Source: Cladorrhinum sp. PSN259
Taxonomy: Eukaryota > Ascomycota > Sordariomycetes > Sordariales > Podosporaceae
NCBI GenBank assembly: GCA_033725935.1
Contig: MU867066.1
Location: 558,001-622,000, forward strand
Length of the DNA stretch: 64,000 nucleotides
Direction of reading: 5' to 3'
This document shows positions 13,616 to 26,100 of this stretch, one piece after another. The notes below the pieces were generated by a model. It was not told the DNA's origin. It saw only the letters and a program-made list of their open reading frames with translations, and ran no database searches. The translations under genes were made by a program, and so were the position numbers. Every line of letters starts with the position of its first letter. Position 1 is the first letter of the stretch.

Positions 13616-14029
13616 TTAAGAGAGCGGGGAGAGAAGGCTGTAGTAGAAAGAACGGGTTAGAAATGCCGTCGTCGGAGAAAAATCGATCGCTGCAGTTCAG
13701 ACATACCGGATGACGGATGGGCGAGGGTCGCTTCTGGTGTAGCCTAGTAGAAGTTAGCATCCATATTTCCTTTGCAGCAAAACAGGATCTGGTAGGCAGA
13801 CGATGACATACCAAGGTAGAGGATCAAAGGAAGGTAGCCACTGCTACAGTCAGAATCCCAAATATTTATTCAGTATAGCTCCAACACATACTAGTGAATC
13901 GCGACGCGCGAGATCTCAATGATCTTGCCAATGCGCTCCTGTGTAGCTACTGTTAGTTTGCGGGGAGAATCGATGGGGGTTTGATGTTGCTGCGCTGCGC
14001 ACCTTGGACTCTTCTGAAAGGGCAAACAT
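13616..14029 (-). CDS. tom7: Tom7, small subunit of the mitochondrial TOM complex
   Basis: Tail-anchored outer mitochondrial membrane protein that modulates assembly of the protein import channel. I assembled it from five short exons: 14029-14003, 13938-13892, 13840-13812, 13743-13707 and 13637-13616. All have GT-AG borders and phases that join without a stop, giving 53 residues, the usual Tom7 size. Diagnostic pieces are LSEESKERI near the start, ISRVAIHYGYLPLILYLGY forming the membrane segment, and a C-terminal RLLSPLS, matching the conserved RP...LLSPL ending of Tom7. The coding parts are 22-47 nt each, so no single open frame reveals the gene. It lies between the carrier and the unknown 261-codon frame, all on the minus strand. 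The product is confident; the exact 5' leader, which may hold another intron, is not resolved. Confidence 0.92.
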
Positions 14030-14450
14030 TTTGACTCTGTTCACTGTTGTTAGAATCGACAAGCCCAAGTAAAAAGGAAGAAGCAGGGAAGTGGACAGAG
14101 GCGTACCTTGTTTGAAATGTGATATTGAACGGTTCGGCGATTAGAGAAAGTTGGATGGAGCCCTTGTTTGCCGATGATGAAGTGCGGCAGAATCGTTTTT
14201 TGGGCGGGTCTCTCTGGGATTTCTTGGCACTGCAACCCTGCAGCCACCGATTACCCCTGCGAGAGAAAATCAGACCCCACTGGGCTGAAGAGTGCTACAG
14301 AATAATCGCAACTACCGGGGACTCCAAACCATCACCACCACTATCAGTAGAACGACAAGGACAAAGATCTTTATATCATGCCAAGTTCTATTCCGCTGCC
14401 TGAAACTCTAGGTAATAATACAGTCCAAGATATATATAAAAAAGTCAAAA

Positions 14451-15236
14451 TCAGTATTTCCTTCTTACAACAAACTCCTCTCCTTCTATTTTCTGCAGGT
14501 CGCAATACCAACAGCCCCCCATCCCGTAGCACTCCTTTCGCATCCTCCACCAATCCGCCCTCATTTCAACCTCCTCATCAGTCTCGTACCTCGCTTTTCC
14601 CTCAGCAACAACCACCTTCCTCCCCGGTTTTGATTCCTTTATCTCCTCGGCCCATTCCTTCCTCACCTCGTCCGAAAAACCACCCAAAGAAGAAGGCAAC
14701 TCTCCCCTCCTCTTCTGCTTCATTCTCTCCAAAGCCTCCTTCTTTATTTCCCGCATATCCCGCCCTGGAAACAAGGCATTATCTTGCCATCTAGTGGTAG
14801 TAAACGGTCTCGACGACGATCCCGGCACTACTCCAGTATTTGCGTTTGCGTTTGTGTTTGCATACCCCTCCATAAATCTACCAAACGCCCTTTTGATTTT
14901 CTCCGCCCGCTTCCCGTTCACATTGCCAAATCCAGACGACGAAGAACCCTGGCATACAACAGGCATTGATGATGATGATGACGATGCAGCCTCAGCCTCA
15001 ATCTTCTCAAGCAACCGCATTCCTTCCATCGGAAGCTCCCGCATTGAAAACCTCTTCATGAAATTCGTTTCTTCTTTTCCTGTACTTGTTGTACCCTCAA
15101 CATCCTTCTTCTGTTGCTCATCCTCACGCTTCGTCAACTCAACAAGAGCACCAGCAACATTCTCAAACCCTCTAGCTACAATGCAAGAATCATCATTATC
15201 ATGCTCAATTATCTCCCCCTCCTCCCATTTGTCCAT
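14451..15236 (-). CDS. unrecognised 261-residue acidic/basic protein downstream of CBP80
   Basis: Intronless frame of 261 residues beginning MDKWEEGEIIEH. It has long charged stretches, a poly-Ser run and an Asn-Ala-Asn-Ala run in the middle, and a C-terminal part with WWRMRKECYG followed by CWYC. No transmembrane segment, signal peptide or known domain is evident. The ordered Trp/Cys-rich C-terminus and charged N-terminus look more protein-like than the overlapping frames on the other strand, which are Pro/Ser-rich shadows. Its ATG lies only 21 nt after the CBP80 stop and in the same reading frame, with no further stop between them. It may therefore be a separate gene, a second cistron, or a readthrough extension of CBP80. 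I do not know its function. Confidence 0.6.
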   Translation of the reverse strand: MDKWEEGEIIEHDNDDSCIVARGFENVAGALVELTKREDEQQKKDVEGTTSTGKEETNFMKRFSMRELPMEGMRLLEKIEAEAASSSSSSMPVVCQGSSSSGFGNVNGKRAEKIKRAFGRFMEGYANTNANANTGVVPGSSSRPFTTTRWQDNALFPGRDMREIKKEALERMKQKRRGELPSSLGGFSDEVRKEWAEEIKESKPGRKVVVAEGKARYETDEEVEMRADWWRMRKECYGMGGCWYCDLQKIEGEEFVVRRKY

Positions 15237-15257
15237 ATTACTATCAGTGCTAGCCCC

Positions 15258-17997
15258 CTAAGCAGCCATTTTATCCTCCCCACTAGCCTCCGGCGCATCA
15301 GGAATAGCAACATCACCGCCACCCTCAGCAACCGCAGCAGCAGTCTCAGCAGCCAACGCCTTCCTCCTCTCCTTTTCCTTGCCAGCCTCAACCAGGAAGG
15401 CCTCCTCAATAGCAGATCGCCTTCTAAAAACCCTCAACCACCTCTGTCCCCACCTCTGCACCTGCTTTTCCTTGACACTCTTGCCATCGCCCGTGCTAGC
15501 CTCAATCATCTCATCCTTGCTTCCCGTAGCCCACCCAGTCAAGGCATCCTGGATAGCACCAAACAATGCCCGCATACTCTTGATCTCTAAAGCCAGCGTC
15601 TCATCATCCGTCATATCGTCAGGTGAGCTGGCCTTAATAACCACCTGCCTGACCCGACCAGTAACCTTGACGACGGTGTTGAAAACCAGCTCGTAAACCT
15701 CACCAAGCGCCAAAGCGTCACCAGTGGTCTTACCCGCCCGAACAGTCAAAGCCCAGTTGACGACTGTCAACGGAGTGAGAATGGAGTAGTTCAGTAGCTT
15801 CTCAATGATGCAGATAGCAACACCGGGGTGAATAGACCAAAAGCTCATGACCGCATCAACAATCTGTGTTCTAGCAGCATCTGAGGCGGCTCCAAAGTTC
15901 GACAGGCGATCCTTGGTACGATCAATAGCAGCCAACACGTGAGATAGGGACTTGCTTCCCACGTGGAGGACAGAAGTGACAAAGACGTCAGTGCTGGCTA
16001 CTAGCGCATCGATCTCGCGATCAATAGCCTGTGACTGAATCTTCTCAATCACGGTATCAATCTCTGCATCGGGAGCCTTGCGCTTCAGGAGCCCAGCGAG
16101 CTCGCGGCCTTCCTCGGCAAAAGGAACGGTGTCATGGGCGAACTTAAAGGGAGGGGAATCAAGGTCCTTCTCGGGTGCAATAAGGACCTGGTAAGGTTCC
16201 GGAAGGGTATCCCTGATGCGTCTAGCAAAGCTGAGTCTGATCTCCTTGTCAATCGCAGCAATGATGAAGGCCTTTCGGGGGTGGATATCGTTAAGCTCCA
16301 GGTCGTCCACCCATTCGGTCCACTTCCAAGTGAAGCCGAAGTTGCTCAGATGGTGGGAGAACCAATCCATGAAGCGGTAGGACAGCTCCAGATCCATGCG
16401 GGGGGCATTGCGATAAAGGTAGCGAATGGCACGACCTAAGCTTGGGGCAATAGCTGCTGGCGCAAGCTTGCATGCCTCGGTGAGGACCGAGTGGTAGTAG
16501 ACAAGCTTTTGCTCAGGGTTAGGGAGCAAGAAAAGTTGAGAAAAGACGGCATCGACCGCAACATCTTCTGGCTTCCATGTAGACTTTGGTGGGTCAATGT
16601 CCCGCAATCTGTCGAATGGAGTGGCTCGAGGAGCAAAAGTCCGGGGAGCAAAGTAGCAATCCAGATCGATCAGCTGACGCGCCGTAATGTTACGGTTAAA
16701 GTGAAGGATGTTGATCGAATCCAAGAGAGCATCTCTGATAAGTGATGAAGCCACAGTCGAAACATCGGGCACTGACTCAACCTCCTGTTGGCCGTACACT
16801 GAGATGTACACCTCGGGAAACAGTGGCTTGGACCCAGCAACAACTGTCTGCGGAATCTTAATCGCAGGCAGGGCGTGCTTCTGGGCGTTGGTGATCTTAG
16901 ACTGCTGCTCGACATCCTTCAATGGGAACTCCCACGGTCTTGGCAGGCAAGAAAGCGCCCAGCCGTTGTTCGCCTCGGTCTGTAGCTGTGTTTGGAGTAG
17001 GCTCATCAAGCTTTGTGTTTGTTGTTGATTCTCGTCGCCGGTCTCGGGGTGGTAGGGCTCAATCAGCGCCTGCAAGGCATGGGGCTCGGCGGCAATGATC
17101 TCCGTCTTCTCCATAAGGTCGGCCGCATTTTGCGCCCACTCCTCAGGGGAGCCCGTAGCCATAATGTAAGGAATCGTAAGAAGGATGATCTTGACGATCT
17201 CGGTGCCAATAGTCTACCCAGCACAAGTCAGCGCACACATTCAGTCTCCCAATCCAGGTATACTTACATCCTCCGAACTAGCAGTCTGCAAGTCAACCGC
17301 CCGTCCAAACAACTCCTCCAGCACAGGGAAAATGCCATCCCCGCTCAAGCAGCCCTGCAAGCACGCGGCAAGCTTCAGGTAAAGCTTCACATCCCTCCAG
17401 TCGCCCTCGCCAATCTTCTTTTCGACAAGACCAGCAAGCTTAAGCAGCAGCAAGTCCACAATCTCTGGCTTGTCCGCATTGGCAATGAGCACAACGGCAG
17501 CCAAGAAGGGCGTCTTGAGCGGTTGCTCGACAGCCAACTGCAGCACCAAATCCACAAAGTTGCCGCGCAGCAACTCGTCATCCCAGTTATCAGTAAACAG
17601 GTTGGCGATGGCCTGGCACTCCTCATGCCACGGGCGCATGGGGTTCTCGGCGATGGCGATGAGCTGCTTCCGGACGCGGACATGAGGGGGCGCATCATAC
17701 CGGCGCCTGGCACCACCTCTAGGGCCGCCTCGGTCGTAGTCGTCGTTATCATCTTTGAAATGATACGAATGTTAGTTATTCCTGTTGGAAACCAAAACTT
17801 GCGCGCGCAGTGAAGAATGTTGATGATGGCCATGTCTCTGCCCTCCAATTCCCCAATCGCGAAAAAAACATCCAATTCAATGCAATTCCAGCCTCAATGG
17901 AAACAGTTAAACAAAACTAACCTCTATATCTTTTCTTCCGGTTGTTATACCCGCCTCCTCCACCACCACCACCACCTCTGCGGTCAAAGTCCGCCAT
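15258..17997 (-). CDS. cbp80: nuclear cap-binding complex large subunit CBP80 (NCBP1)
   Basis: Large subunit of the nuclear cap-binding complex. With CBP20 it binds the m7G cap of nascent RNA and supports splicing, export and 3' processing. Exons are 17997-17922, 17752-17268 and 17213-15258, joining in phases 1 and 0 to give 838 residues, near the family length. After an Asp/Arg/Gly-rich N-terminus, with nine consecutive Gly partly encoded by a GGT run, comes the MIF4G-type helical region (LIAIAENPMRPWHEE, NLFTDNWDDELLRGNFVDLV). Two further helical repeats follow, containing VYISVYGQQE, LYRNAPRMDLELSYRFMDWF and WSIHPGVAICIIEKLLNYSI, all typical of CBP80. The C-terminus ends in an Ala/Asp-rich tail and a TAG. 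An in-frame 261-codon frame follows after 21 nt. Confidence 0.95.
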
Positions 17998-18374
17998 GCT
18001 TCAATATATATTCGTGGTCGAGGTTGATTGTCGCTTTTTCTGTTACGTCGTGTCGCAGAATCCGCGGTTGCGATTTCACTCTTTTTATGGGCGTCGCGTA
18101 GAGAAAGTGATGGGACTCTGTAATTGGAATAGAGGATTTCCTTTTTAAAATGAATGAAAAAAGTGTGAAAAGAGAAAGAGAATATAAGTTTGTTTGTGTG
18201 TTGAGGAATTCCTTCTCGTTGCGTGGAGGAAACTGAAGATTGTTAGAGGTCAAAATAATCTTGGTATCCCCAGCCTGGAAATCAATTGCAGTTGCTGCTG
18301 CGTCTCGCCGAATGCTTGCCAAGCGCGATCTAAGTTGTGGGTCCTGGTCCCCAAGCAACGACGGGACCACTACA

Positions 18375-18388
18375 CCCCCCCCCCCCCC
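18375..18388. repeat. poly(C) tract, 14 C
   Basis: Uninterrupted run of 14 C followed by GGG. Confidence 0.85.
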
Positions 18389-18652
18389 GGGTCCCCACAG
18401 TTAAGGATGCCCCACTCATTCACATATTCAACTTCCAGACAGTATATACAGGTATTGCTTTCTACGAATAATTAAGGCAGGTCATTGCGTAGCACCCGGT
18501 GATATATTCTGTTTGTTTGTTTGTTCGTATACAGGTATATTTTGCTACCTAGCTGAGTGAGGGTATTGGTACGCATATCTCATATCAAAAAATACAACTC
18601 CTCCATACAACAGCAAAGCTGGAAACCTCTTCTCTCAAACCCGCGGTTTCTA

Positions 18653-18671
18653 AAAAAAAAAAAAAAAAAAA
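18653..18671. repeat. poly(A) tract
   Basis: Uninterrupted A run of about 19 bases; the exact length may be uncertain, as for any long homopolymer. Confidence 0.8.
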
Positions 18672-19568
18672 GGAGAAAAACACTGATGAAACTCATGAAT
18701 CCTATTCTCTTTCCTTCTTCACACCTAGGCACTTATCTGTGTTCACTCAGAACAAAACATCGATGCTCCCACATAAGAAAATACCGCCCACTGCCTGTGT
18801 CCTTACTAGCTAAATCCCAAGCCATTGATCGCCTTCCATCCCACCCTTATCAAAGCCCGGAAATAGGTGAAAACAATGATCCAACATATGCTGCTGTCGA
18901 AAGGCAACATCATACCAAGAAAGAGAAAAGCCTGGGGCGACAGTTGAAAGGCCGCATAGAAGAAAAAGAAACACAGTAAAGAGGTCCGAGCACGTAAAGT
19001 GGACGCCTGCCACCAAGAGAAAAATAGTAAAGGTTGAGAAGCCTTGTCCGAATATTTTGTGGGCTGTGAAATAAAGCAAAAGCCATCTAGGTCATGCAGA
19101 AGCGGATTCTAATAAAAATAAAAAAAAACAGCGCGCGGCCTCGTGATGTTTTCTTTTCCTTCAACGCGGCCCCTCCCTTCCTGCCAAATATCAACCATCA
19201 TTGTGCTTTTTTAATCCCTTTGCCAGGAGCACCCAATGGCATACCTGCTTGCGCCCCTAACTCCCTCCCCAAGCACCCTGCCAGCCTTCTTGACACTGCT
19301 CTGTTGATCCTTGGCAAGCTGCGGAATCGAGGCTTTTGTCGTCTCGCTAAATTCCAACGTCACCTGCGTCCCTTGGGGTATCTCATGGCATCTCTTCGTC
19401 ATATAGATCATGAACGGGACAGGCCATCAAGAGCCGCTGTCTCCTGCTGAATTCTGCGTGATGCTTTGCTGTCAAAGTACAGTAACACGAACTGTCAAAT
19501 GACCAATCCTGTGGCCGTAAACTGACATTGAAGAGCAACCTGTCCAAAAAAAAGAGGGAAACTGCTGT

Positions 19569-21087
19569 TCAGTCGAGCTTGGCCATCATTTCCGACTTCG
19601 GCATGGGCGTGAAGTTATCGATGTCGAGCCCACGGGATGCTAGTACTGGTCGCATATGCTGAGGAACAAGCTGGTGGTTGAGATGGGGTGCGATCGAGAG
19701 CTCTGCATTACATCAAATGGTCAGTTACTGTACCAGATACCCGGGTGATGCATTGGACAGCAGGTAGGGTTAAAAGTAGACTTACCATGACGAGTGAAGT
19801 CATAGAGCGGGGGAAGATCCCGGAGCTGGCCGGTATTGTGCCTCGAGTCAGGTAGTTTGGTGTGGGGGTCCCTGAGCTCATCGAAGAATGGGTGCACCAT
19901 CGCATCAACGGCAGCAAGACGCTCTGTTGGGGTGTACTCCAAAAGTCGGGCGATCAGATCGATTGCGTTGGCGTCCGCCTTCCTGAAGACCTTGTTGAAA
20001 GGGTGCGGTTTGATCTGAGGGAACTTGTGTTCCATGTAGTTCGGGTTCATAGTTCGAATCTGTTCACGCGTGGGCGTTCCAAGAACCTTGATGATCTCGA
20101 CCAACTGATCGATTCCTGATTCGCCAGGGAAAAGAGGTTGGCCGAGCATAAGCTCAGCCATTACACAACCGGTTGACCAGACATCTAGTTATACAAGTTA
20201 GTTACACACCGCGCGTCATAAACTTCCCACATTGAACTTACCAATCTTGGTTGTGTAGTTTGTGGCGCCAAAGATCAGCTCTGGTGCGCGGTAGTATCTC
20301 GAGCAAATGTATGAGACGTTTGGCTCGTTCTCTACCAGGATCTTGGCACTGCCAAAGTCACAGAGCTTCAGAATACCAGTACTCGGATCGAGAAGGAGAT
20401 TCTGCGGCTTAATGTCACGATGGCAGATGCCTTGCGAGTGAATATAGGCGAGCGCCCTGAAGAGCTGGTAGATGTACAGCTTGACCTCGAGGATGGGCAT
20501 GGTAGTTTTCATCTTGTTGAAGAACCTGGACGCTCGGTAAACCGTTTCAGGTACGAACTCCTGGACCAAGTTGAGGTAGACCTCATCTTTCTGCAAGCGT
20601 GTGTTAACAAAATGCACGGGTCTGCCAAGCCTCCTTGTGGACACCACTTACACGCTCACCGTTGGAGTAGTAGAAGGCCTTCAGCTGCACAATGTTGGGG
20701 TGTCGCACAATACGCATGATTTGCAACTCGCGGTTCTATACAAGGGTCAGTCTGGCGGGCGCCAATGTGGTATGCGGGGCAGAGAACCAACCTTGAATCG
20801 CTTGTCTTGTAGAACACGCTTGATGGCGGCATCTTCATTTGAGGGTGAGAGCTTGGTCTGGAAGACAACACCAAAGGATCCGTTGCCAACAATCTTGCAC
20901 TGGGTATATTGGAGGTCGCGTGTCTCGCCGGTAATACCATCCTGAACCTTTTCACGGATCACCTCTAGAGCCCTTGTTAGTTCCTTGTCTCGTTCTATTT
21001 CGACGGTCCCGCCAGCCAGTAGCTGGGGATCATTGGCTTACCTCCCATCCGGAGGGTATTGAACGCTGCGGGGCGATTCGACGCCAT
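19569..21087 (-). CDS. gsk-3: glycogen synthase kinase-3 (GSK-3)
   Basis: CMGC-family Ser/Thr kinase acting in many fungal signalling routes, including the Neurospora clock. Six exons: 21087-21042, 20964-20792, 20735-20652, 20590-20242, 20184-19786 and 19702-19569. All have GT-AG borders with compatible phases, giving 394 residues, the normal size for fungal GSK-3. Visible kinase landmarks are the glycine loop GNGSFG (42-47), catalytic Lys64 in AAIKRV, Glu76 in NRELQIM, HRD at 158-160 followed by IKPQNLLL, DFG at 179-181, and the activating Tyr195 in NVSYICSRYYRAPE. The Arg and Lys that bind primed phosphate in this family appear conserved. There is no N-terminal Gly-rich extension as in animal GSK-3 alpha. 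The upstream region is unusually long and gene-free. Confidence 0.97.
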
Positions 21088-22268
21088 GGTGAATATATGC
21101 AGGCCACGGCTTGAACTTTGCTCTCGGGTAAGTTCCTTGGATACAATCTCTGGTCCCCAAGAGTCAATGACGGTGTGCTGAGGCGCGTCACCTGGGAATC
21201 GCAAGTGGTGTAGAGTAAATAAATCGGCGCCCCCCTCGACTGCGGTGCTAAGGACCTTGAATTCCGAATCCGAAGGGTGGTACGAGCTTGGTGGAAAGAC
21301 AACTGGTGTCTCGAGGAAGCGTAGATACTGTGCGACGTAGAGAGGAGAGAGGTTTGGGTCCCAAGAAACGAGGTGGTTTTAATTGGGCCAGAGTCGGGCG
21401 ACTGTGCAATCTAGGATGTCGTTCTGGAATTAGACAAAGACTTGTTGAGGGTCGGCAGGTCACGAAATTGACTGGCGACAAGGTGAAAGAAAAGTAACAA
21501 GGCGAACGATGGTGATGGATGCAGAGGTGGAGTCAATAGACGTTGAGGGGGAGAATGTGAGGGCAGTGACGGGAGATGTAGGTCGAATTTCAGAGGTCAA
21601 TCCGGGTGAGGTTTTGGAGGGGCGGGCGCACTAGCTAATGAAATGACGGCGGGGAACGACAGGGCACTGTGGTGGCGACCATCCACAAGGGTAGCCTAGC
21701 GCGTGTGTGCTGCTGCAGGGCGCCCGGGCCAAGTCAAGTTGAGGTCGGGGGTCCTGGACAGGCAACCTGTAGAGGAAGGACTCGAGCCAACGTCGAGAAA
21801 GGGGAAGAGAGAGAAAAAAAACAGAGAGGAAATGAGAGCCAGGGGGGAGACGGGAAATGCAGCCCTCTTGAATTACTCCCATGGATTGACATGCAGCAGC
21901 TCTTCTTTGCAAGTCTGGTGAGGTCAGATGGCCAGAGACTTGGCGCGCTGTACCATGAGCGCAGCCAATCAGGGCGAAACGAATGAGGGGTTGGGGCAGG
22001 GAAGCGGCAAGGATTGGAAAGCAAGCCAGGTGAGTCCTTTAGAAGGCTTCGACGAAAGATTGCCCATGGCTGGGTTCTAGAAAAACCACTAGAGACAAAA
22101 GAGCACGAACCGGACTTACAGAACGGTGGGTTGTTTTTGTTTTGATCGAGTTCTAGGAAAGCAAGGAGCCTTGAAACTGTCGTGACGACGTGGGTGGTGG
22201 TTCAGTTCCCGTGGTGAGGGGTTCGTGCCGGGCCGTCGTCACTTGGTTTTTAGCGTCCTAGGGGGTGC

Positions 22269-23102
22269 TCAAAGGGTGAAATGGCCGGTGTTTTGGTTGG
22301 CCAGGTCCCTTTTGGCCTTGTGTGTCTCGCAGGGCGGTGCAAGCCGCAAGCCGCAGACCTGGTAAACCCCCCAAGAGAAGAAAAAAGTTCTAAAAACAGA
22401 CCAAGGAATGATGATCCTTGGTGTTGAAGCAATTGGGATGGAAGATCGAGAGAGTGGGAAAGGCTGAGACGGAATCGAGGGTGAGATTGGCGATGAATGG
22501 TGAACTGGTGGATATGGATGATGGAGGGGTAGGGGTAGGTAGGCTGGCTGAGGTGCTTGAGAAGGATGAAAGAATGCCGTGCTGCCAGGTCCCAACCGTG
22601 TGGTAAGGGTCGGATGTCTTCGTAATCTGGACGCAAGGTCTACCGGATTATGGACTGCTGCTCCCCTTTGGTGTGATGCAGCGGGGATAGGAAGGTTGAA
22701 AGGTAATAATCTTGAGGATAGTAGAGCCCAAAGGCCTAAGACCGAAGTCTGCTGCTTTGCTGCGCTGGCTGACTGGGTGTGGTCTGCTGCGTGCTGTGAC
22801 GTGACCTCACCACACAGGCTCTCGCAGGTACCTACCGGAAATAGCCTCAGGCACACCCGGGAGACCTCTGGACCGGTACTTGGTTGGAGGGCCGGCTGGG
22901 TGGCGTCGTGACTCCGGATGTCGCGAGCAAAATGGATATATCGGATCTCAAGAGAGCTGCCTCCTGCTCCGGCCGTGTCCCAAGGGCATCCAGGCTCTTT
23001 AATTGCTAACTTTTGATGCTCTCCTCGGGGCCCGATGTGGACCAATGTTGTATCTGTTGTCCACTTCTCTGGACAGTTGAGACACGCTTGCCCGGCTTCC
23101 AC
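22269..23102 (-). other. doubtful 277-codon open frame
   Basis: A continuous minus-strand frame of 277 codons starting at 23102. The predicted chain is rich in Pro, Ser, His and Thr with no recognisable domain, membrane segment or ordered charged pattern. It lies about 1.2 kb upstream of the gsk-3 start, so it may be leader sequence or a chance frame. I list it because of its length only. Confidence 0.15.
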
Positions 23103-26100
23103 AACGGTGGCATTCGAAACGAGAAACCGATAATTTCCTTGTCTTCACTTTGATCTTTTTTCTGGTGTGTTTTTACCAAGTGATAGGAGACAGCATCAGA
23201 TCTTATTCAAGCAACTACCAAACGATACGCCGGGTAATACAAATCACTGCAGCTCATATCCGAGAATAGAATGGTGGCGCCAACAAATGCAGGTGATGGA
23301 TCCATGGATGTTGTGTGAGAGGAAGGGCACTCCGGGACAATATCAAAGAAGAAGAAGAAAAATCAGCAAGTTGACAAATGCAGACTCTGGATGTTCCTGG
23401 TCACGTCTTCCGTAGGGCTCCCAACCCATGAACCGCCATGCTGGGGCCGTTGCTCATGTGCCCTTTTTGTGAGACGAGCACCAGGCGCTAAAACAGCCCG
23501 GCACCAAAGTTTAGAATGACTACTAAGTTGAGAAGGCACCTCATCGTCCATCTCAGATTTCAGATTTCAGAATTCGGAACTCGAAAACTCGGAGCATCAG
23601 CTTCTGTTTGGCCTTGTTTTCTCATTCCATCCTCAGGTCACAAAGCGCTTGTCTTGCGGTTGGGGGCCGAGACCTTCGCTCTGAATTTCAGGTCTTTTGT
23701 TTTGACTGGTCAGGTGCACCTTGGCACCCACATCTTTGTTCTTTTACCTCTTTTCCAGCTGCTGGATAGTGATATACTCCTCAATCGAAGATGAGAGACA
23801 AGTGAACAAGGCAAATCCAGGGTGTCTCAGAGAGACAGCTCCCCAAGACAGGGGGCTAGCCCTTGCGAAGAGTGATGTAACTGTCTAGCTGTCTCCTAGT
23901 TCCTGCAGCAAGCAGTATGAAAATGGATGCGTATACGGTACGAACTCGGTGCCATTCCGTACAACTCACGCCATCATCATCGCTCAACTTCTTCAATCAA
24001 AAAAGGGGCAAAAGAAGAAAAATACAGGCTCGCCGGCAGGTTAAAGTTTTAAGCCAACGTCGTGCTGCGTCTCGAGGTCTCCCCCGGTTAATTAAAATAT
24101 GTCGATACATGTCCTCGCCTGAGAAGGGCTGACGGGTTCTCGCATATACCCGAGGCGTGTAAATGCCTAGCTTTCCCGAACCAGGTGGCCGCCATCGACG
24201 ATTCTCGGCCAAGGCGGGTTGTCTTGTGGCGAGCAATTACAGAGAGGAAAACCGGAATCCGTTGTGTATGCAGAGAAACGTGGGGTTGAAGATGATTCGA
24301 CTAACAAAGGAAATACCGAACTCCAATGGAGCCATGACGGTATGGAAGTGGGCGAAGACTGCCAGAACCTGAAAGATTCCGCCATCATGGTGAGGCGGGT
24401 ACCAAGCATATTGAACGTAAATACCAGTATCAAACATTTGATACTGAGTGTCGTGGCCCAAGCTCCGTTGTCGAAGCTATCTGGAAGATGCGCCAAATCA
24501 GATGGGATGGAGGGGGAGGGGTAAATTTGGAGATAGGTACTACGGATACCTACCTCGCCCACAATGCTGAATTGGCTGACGACATATCCAACCAAGTCTC
24601 CGAACCGCAGGGCACCTGCTTTCGTGGCCGTCGTCCCGCCGTCAGGTATCCTCACAGAAGATGCGGTAGATGGCAGGCAACTCGTGGTGCAACGAGGGTG
24701 CAGCGAGGGCTGATTGGGTGGTCGAAGCGGCCTGGTCGAAGTTCACATGCATCTAATGCATCTGGGTTTGCAAACACCCAATCGCCTCCAAGTCGTCGTG
24801 CATGCTACATGATGCCTAACGCCGATTCCAGATGCGCTGTGGTTTGTGCTGGTGGTCGCTCGCTGCAATGTCTCCCGGTTCTCTGATGCGACATGCACCC
24901 GGAGGTGGATCTTCTTGCGAGCCTTTTGGGTGCAAACGAGGTCCCATGACCTCCCGCGAATGGCGCTAATCTGCCGGGTCTACCAGGTAGATCGCGGCTG
25001 GACCGACCGCTGGCAATCGCTAACCCAGATCATCTGGAAAAGGAAGAAAGAAAAAAAAGGAAGAGAGAGTGGAAAAAGGGGTCATCATGAACCTTGACTC
25101 GGCCATGTTCCGGCCCCGCCCAAAGATTGAATGCAATTGGCAATAGTACCCCCAATTCAGGGGCTCAGCCAAGCTATCGTATCGGGAGCGTTGTGACCTC
25201 AGTATCCGGAGAAATTCGACGACGTGACTGCAAGCCCCCAAGCCGAAGCTCTTGGGCTACTTGCGCAGCTTTCTCGGTGATAACCTTTTTCAGATGGAAC
25301 CAGCCGTTCGATCGGTTTCGCGTGTCGTGATGTCAGGCACCAGTTGTGGCGTGCTTGATGTTACACCTTCGTTTTCTGACTGCATCCTCACCTGACAAGC
25401 TTTCATGGATTTCTTCCGATCCCGTTACTATCGAGAGCTGCGTTCTTGGTATTGTCGGAATATTCCGTGACCACTGCGATAGAGTTCTGATGGGAGACAT
25501 GGATTGCTGACAGCTCGCTGCAGAGCTGTCTGGATGAGGCAGGCAGTTCCGACCCAGTCCCAGGCTGTGGTCTGCTGCGATGTGTGTGTCGGTGAGGACA
25601 AGATCTCACTAGCAGCACACCGAGATCACAAACAACTGGCGCCACCCATCAGCATGTGGTCTGTGCATCCCGGTCTCAATCAGAAGGGATGACTGAGGGT
25701 ACGGCTAATTGAGGGACTCGGGAGGTTTCCAAAAGGGTATCCGGCCAAAGTTGTATCCAATGCGACGAGTTGAGTGCTTTGCATATGCAGCCTGCTTTGG
25801 GTCTTGGATTTGCTGATCCCCGTCCACCAATATGGCGAATTATGCCTCCAAACACCATCCATCCATCCGTCTCTGAAGCTTGATCATCATCAGACAAGGT
25901 GCTGACAGGGACTGCTTTGTGCCGTACTACGACTGCCTCTTATCTTTCACTCAAAAACTGACTCAAGTTGATCTATCGAGTCCTCCGATTCAATGATTCT
26001 GAGACATGCATGGCAAGGGCACAAATATTGCCCGTTTTTGTCGACTTGCAGATGCCATTTTCATGCTTTCTCATTTTATCCACTTGGACATGATAATATC

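Larger units (their letters stand above)
17998..19568. other. intergenic between gsk-3 and cbp80
   Basis: Holds the cbp80 promoter/leader on the minus strand at its low end and the gsk-3 3' untranslated region at its high end. It contains a C14 tract and an A-run. A small minus-strand frame at 19211-19411 was considered and not called as a gene. No RNA gene was recognised. Confidence 0.45.

Noticed and set aside
14378..15590. Plus-strand Pro/Ser-rich frames
   Set aside because: They mirror the minus-strand CBP80 and 261-codon frames; their composition is what complements of charged coding sequence produce.
19211..19411. 66-codon minus-strand frame with Glu/Lys-rich sequence just after gsk-3
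   Set aside because: Falls where the gsk-3 3' untranslated region should be, with no start context or homology that I recognise.
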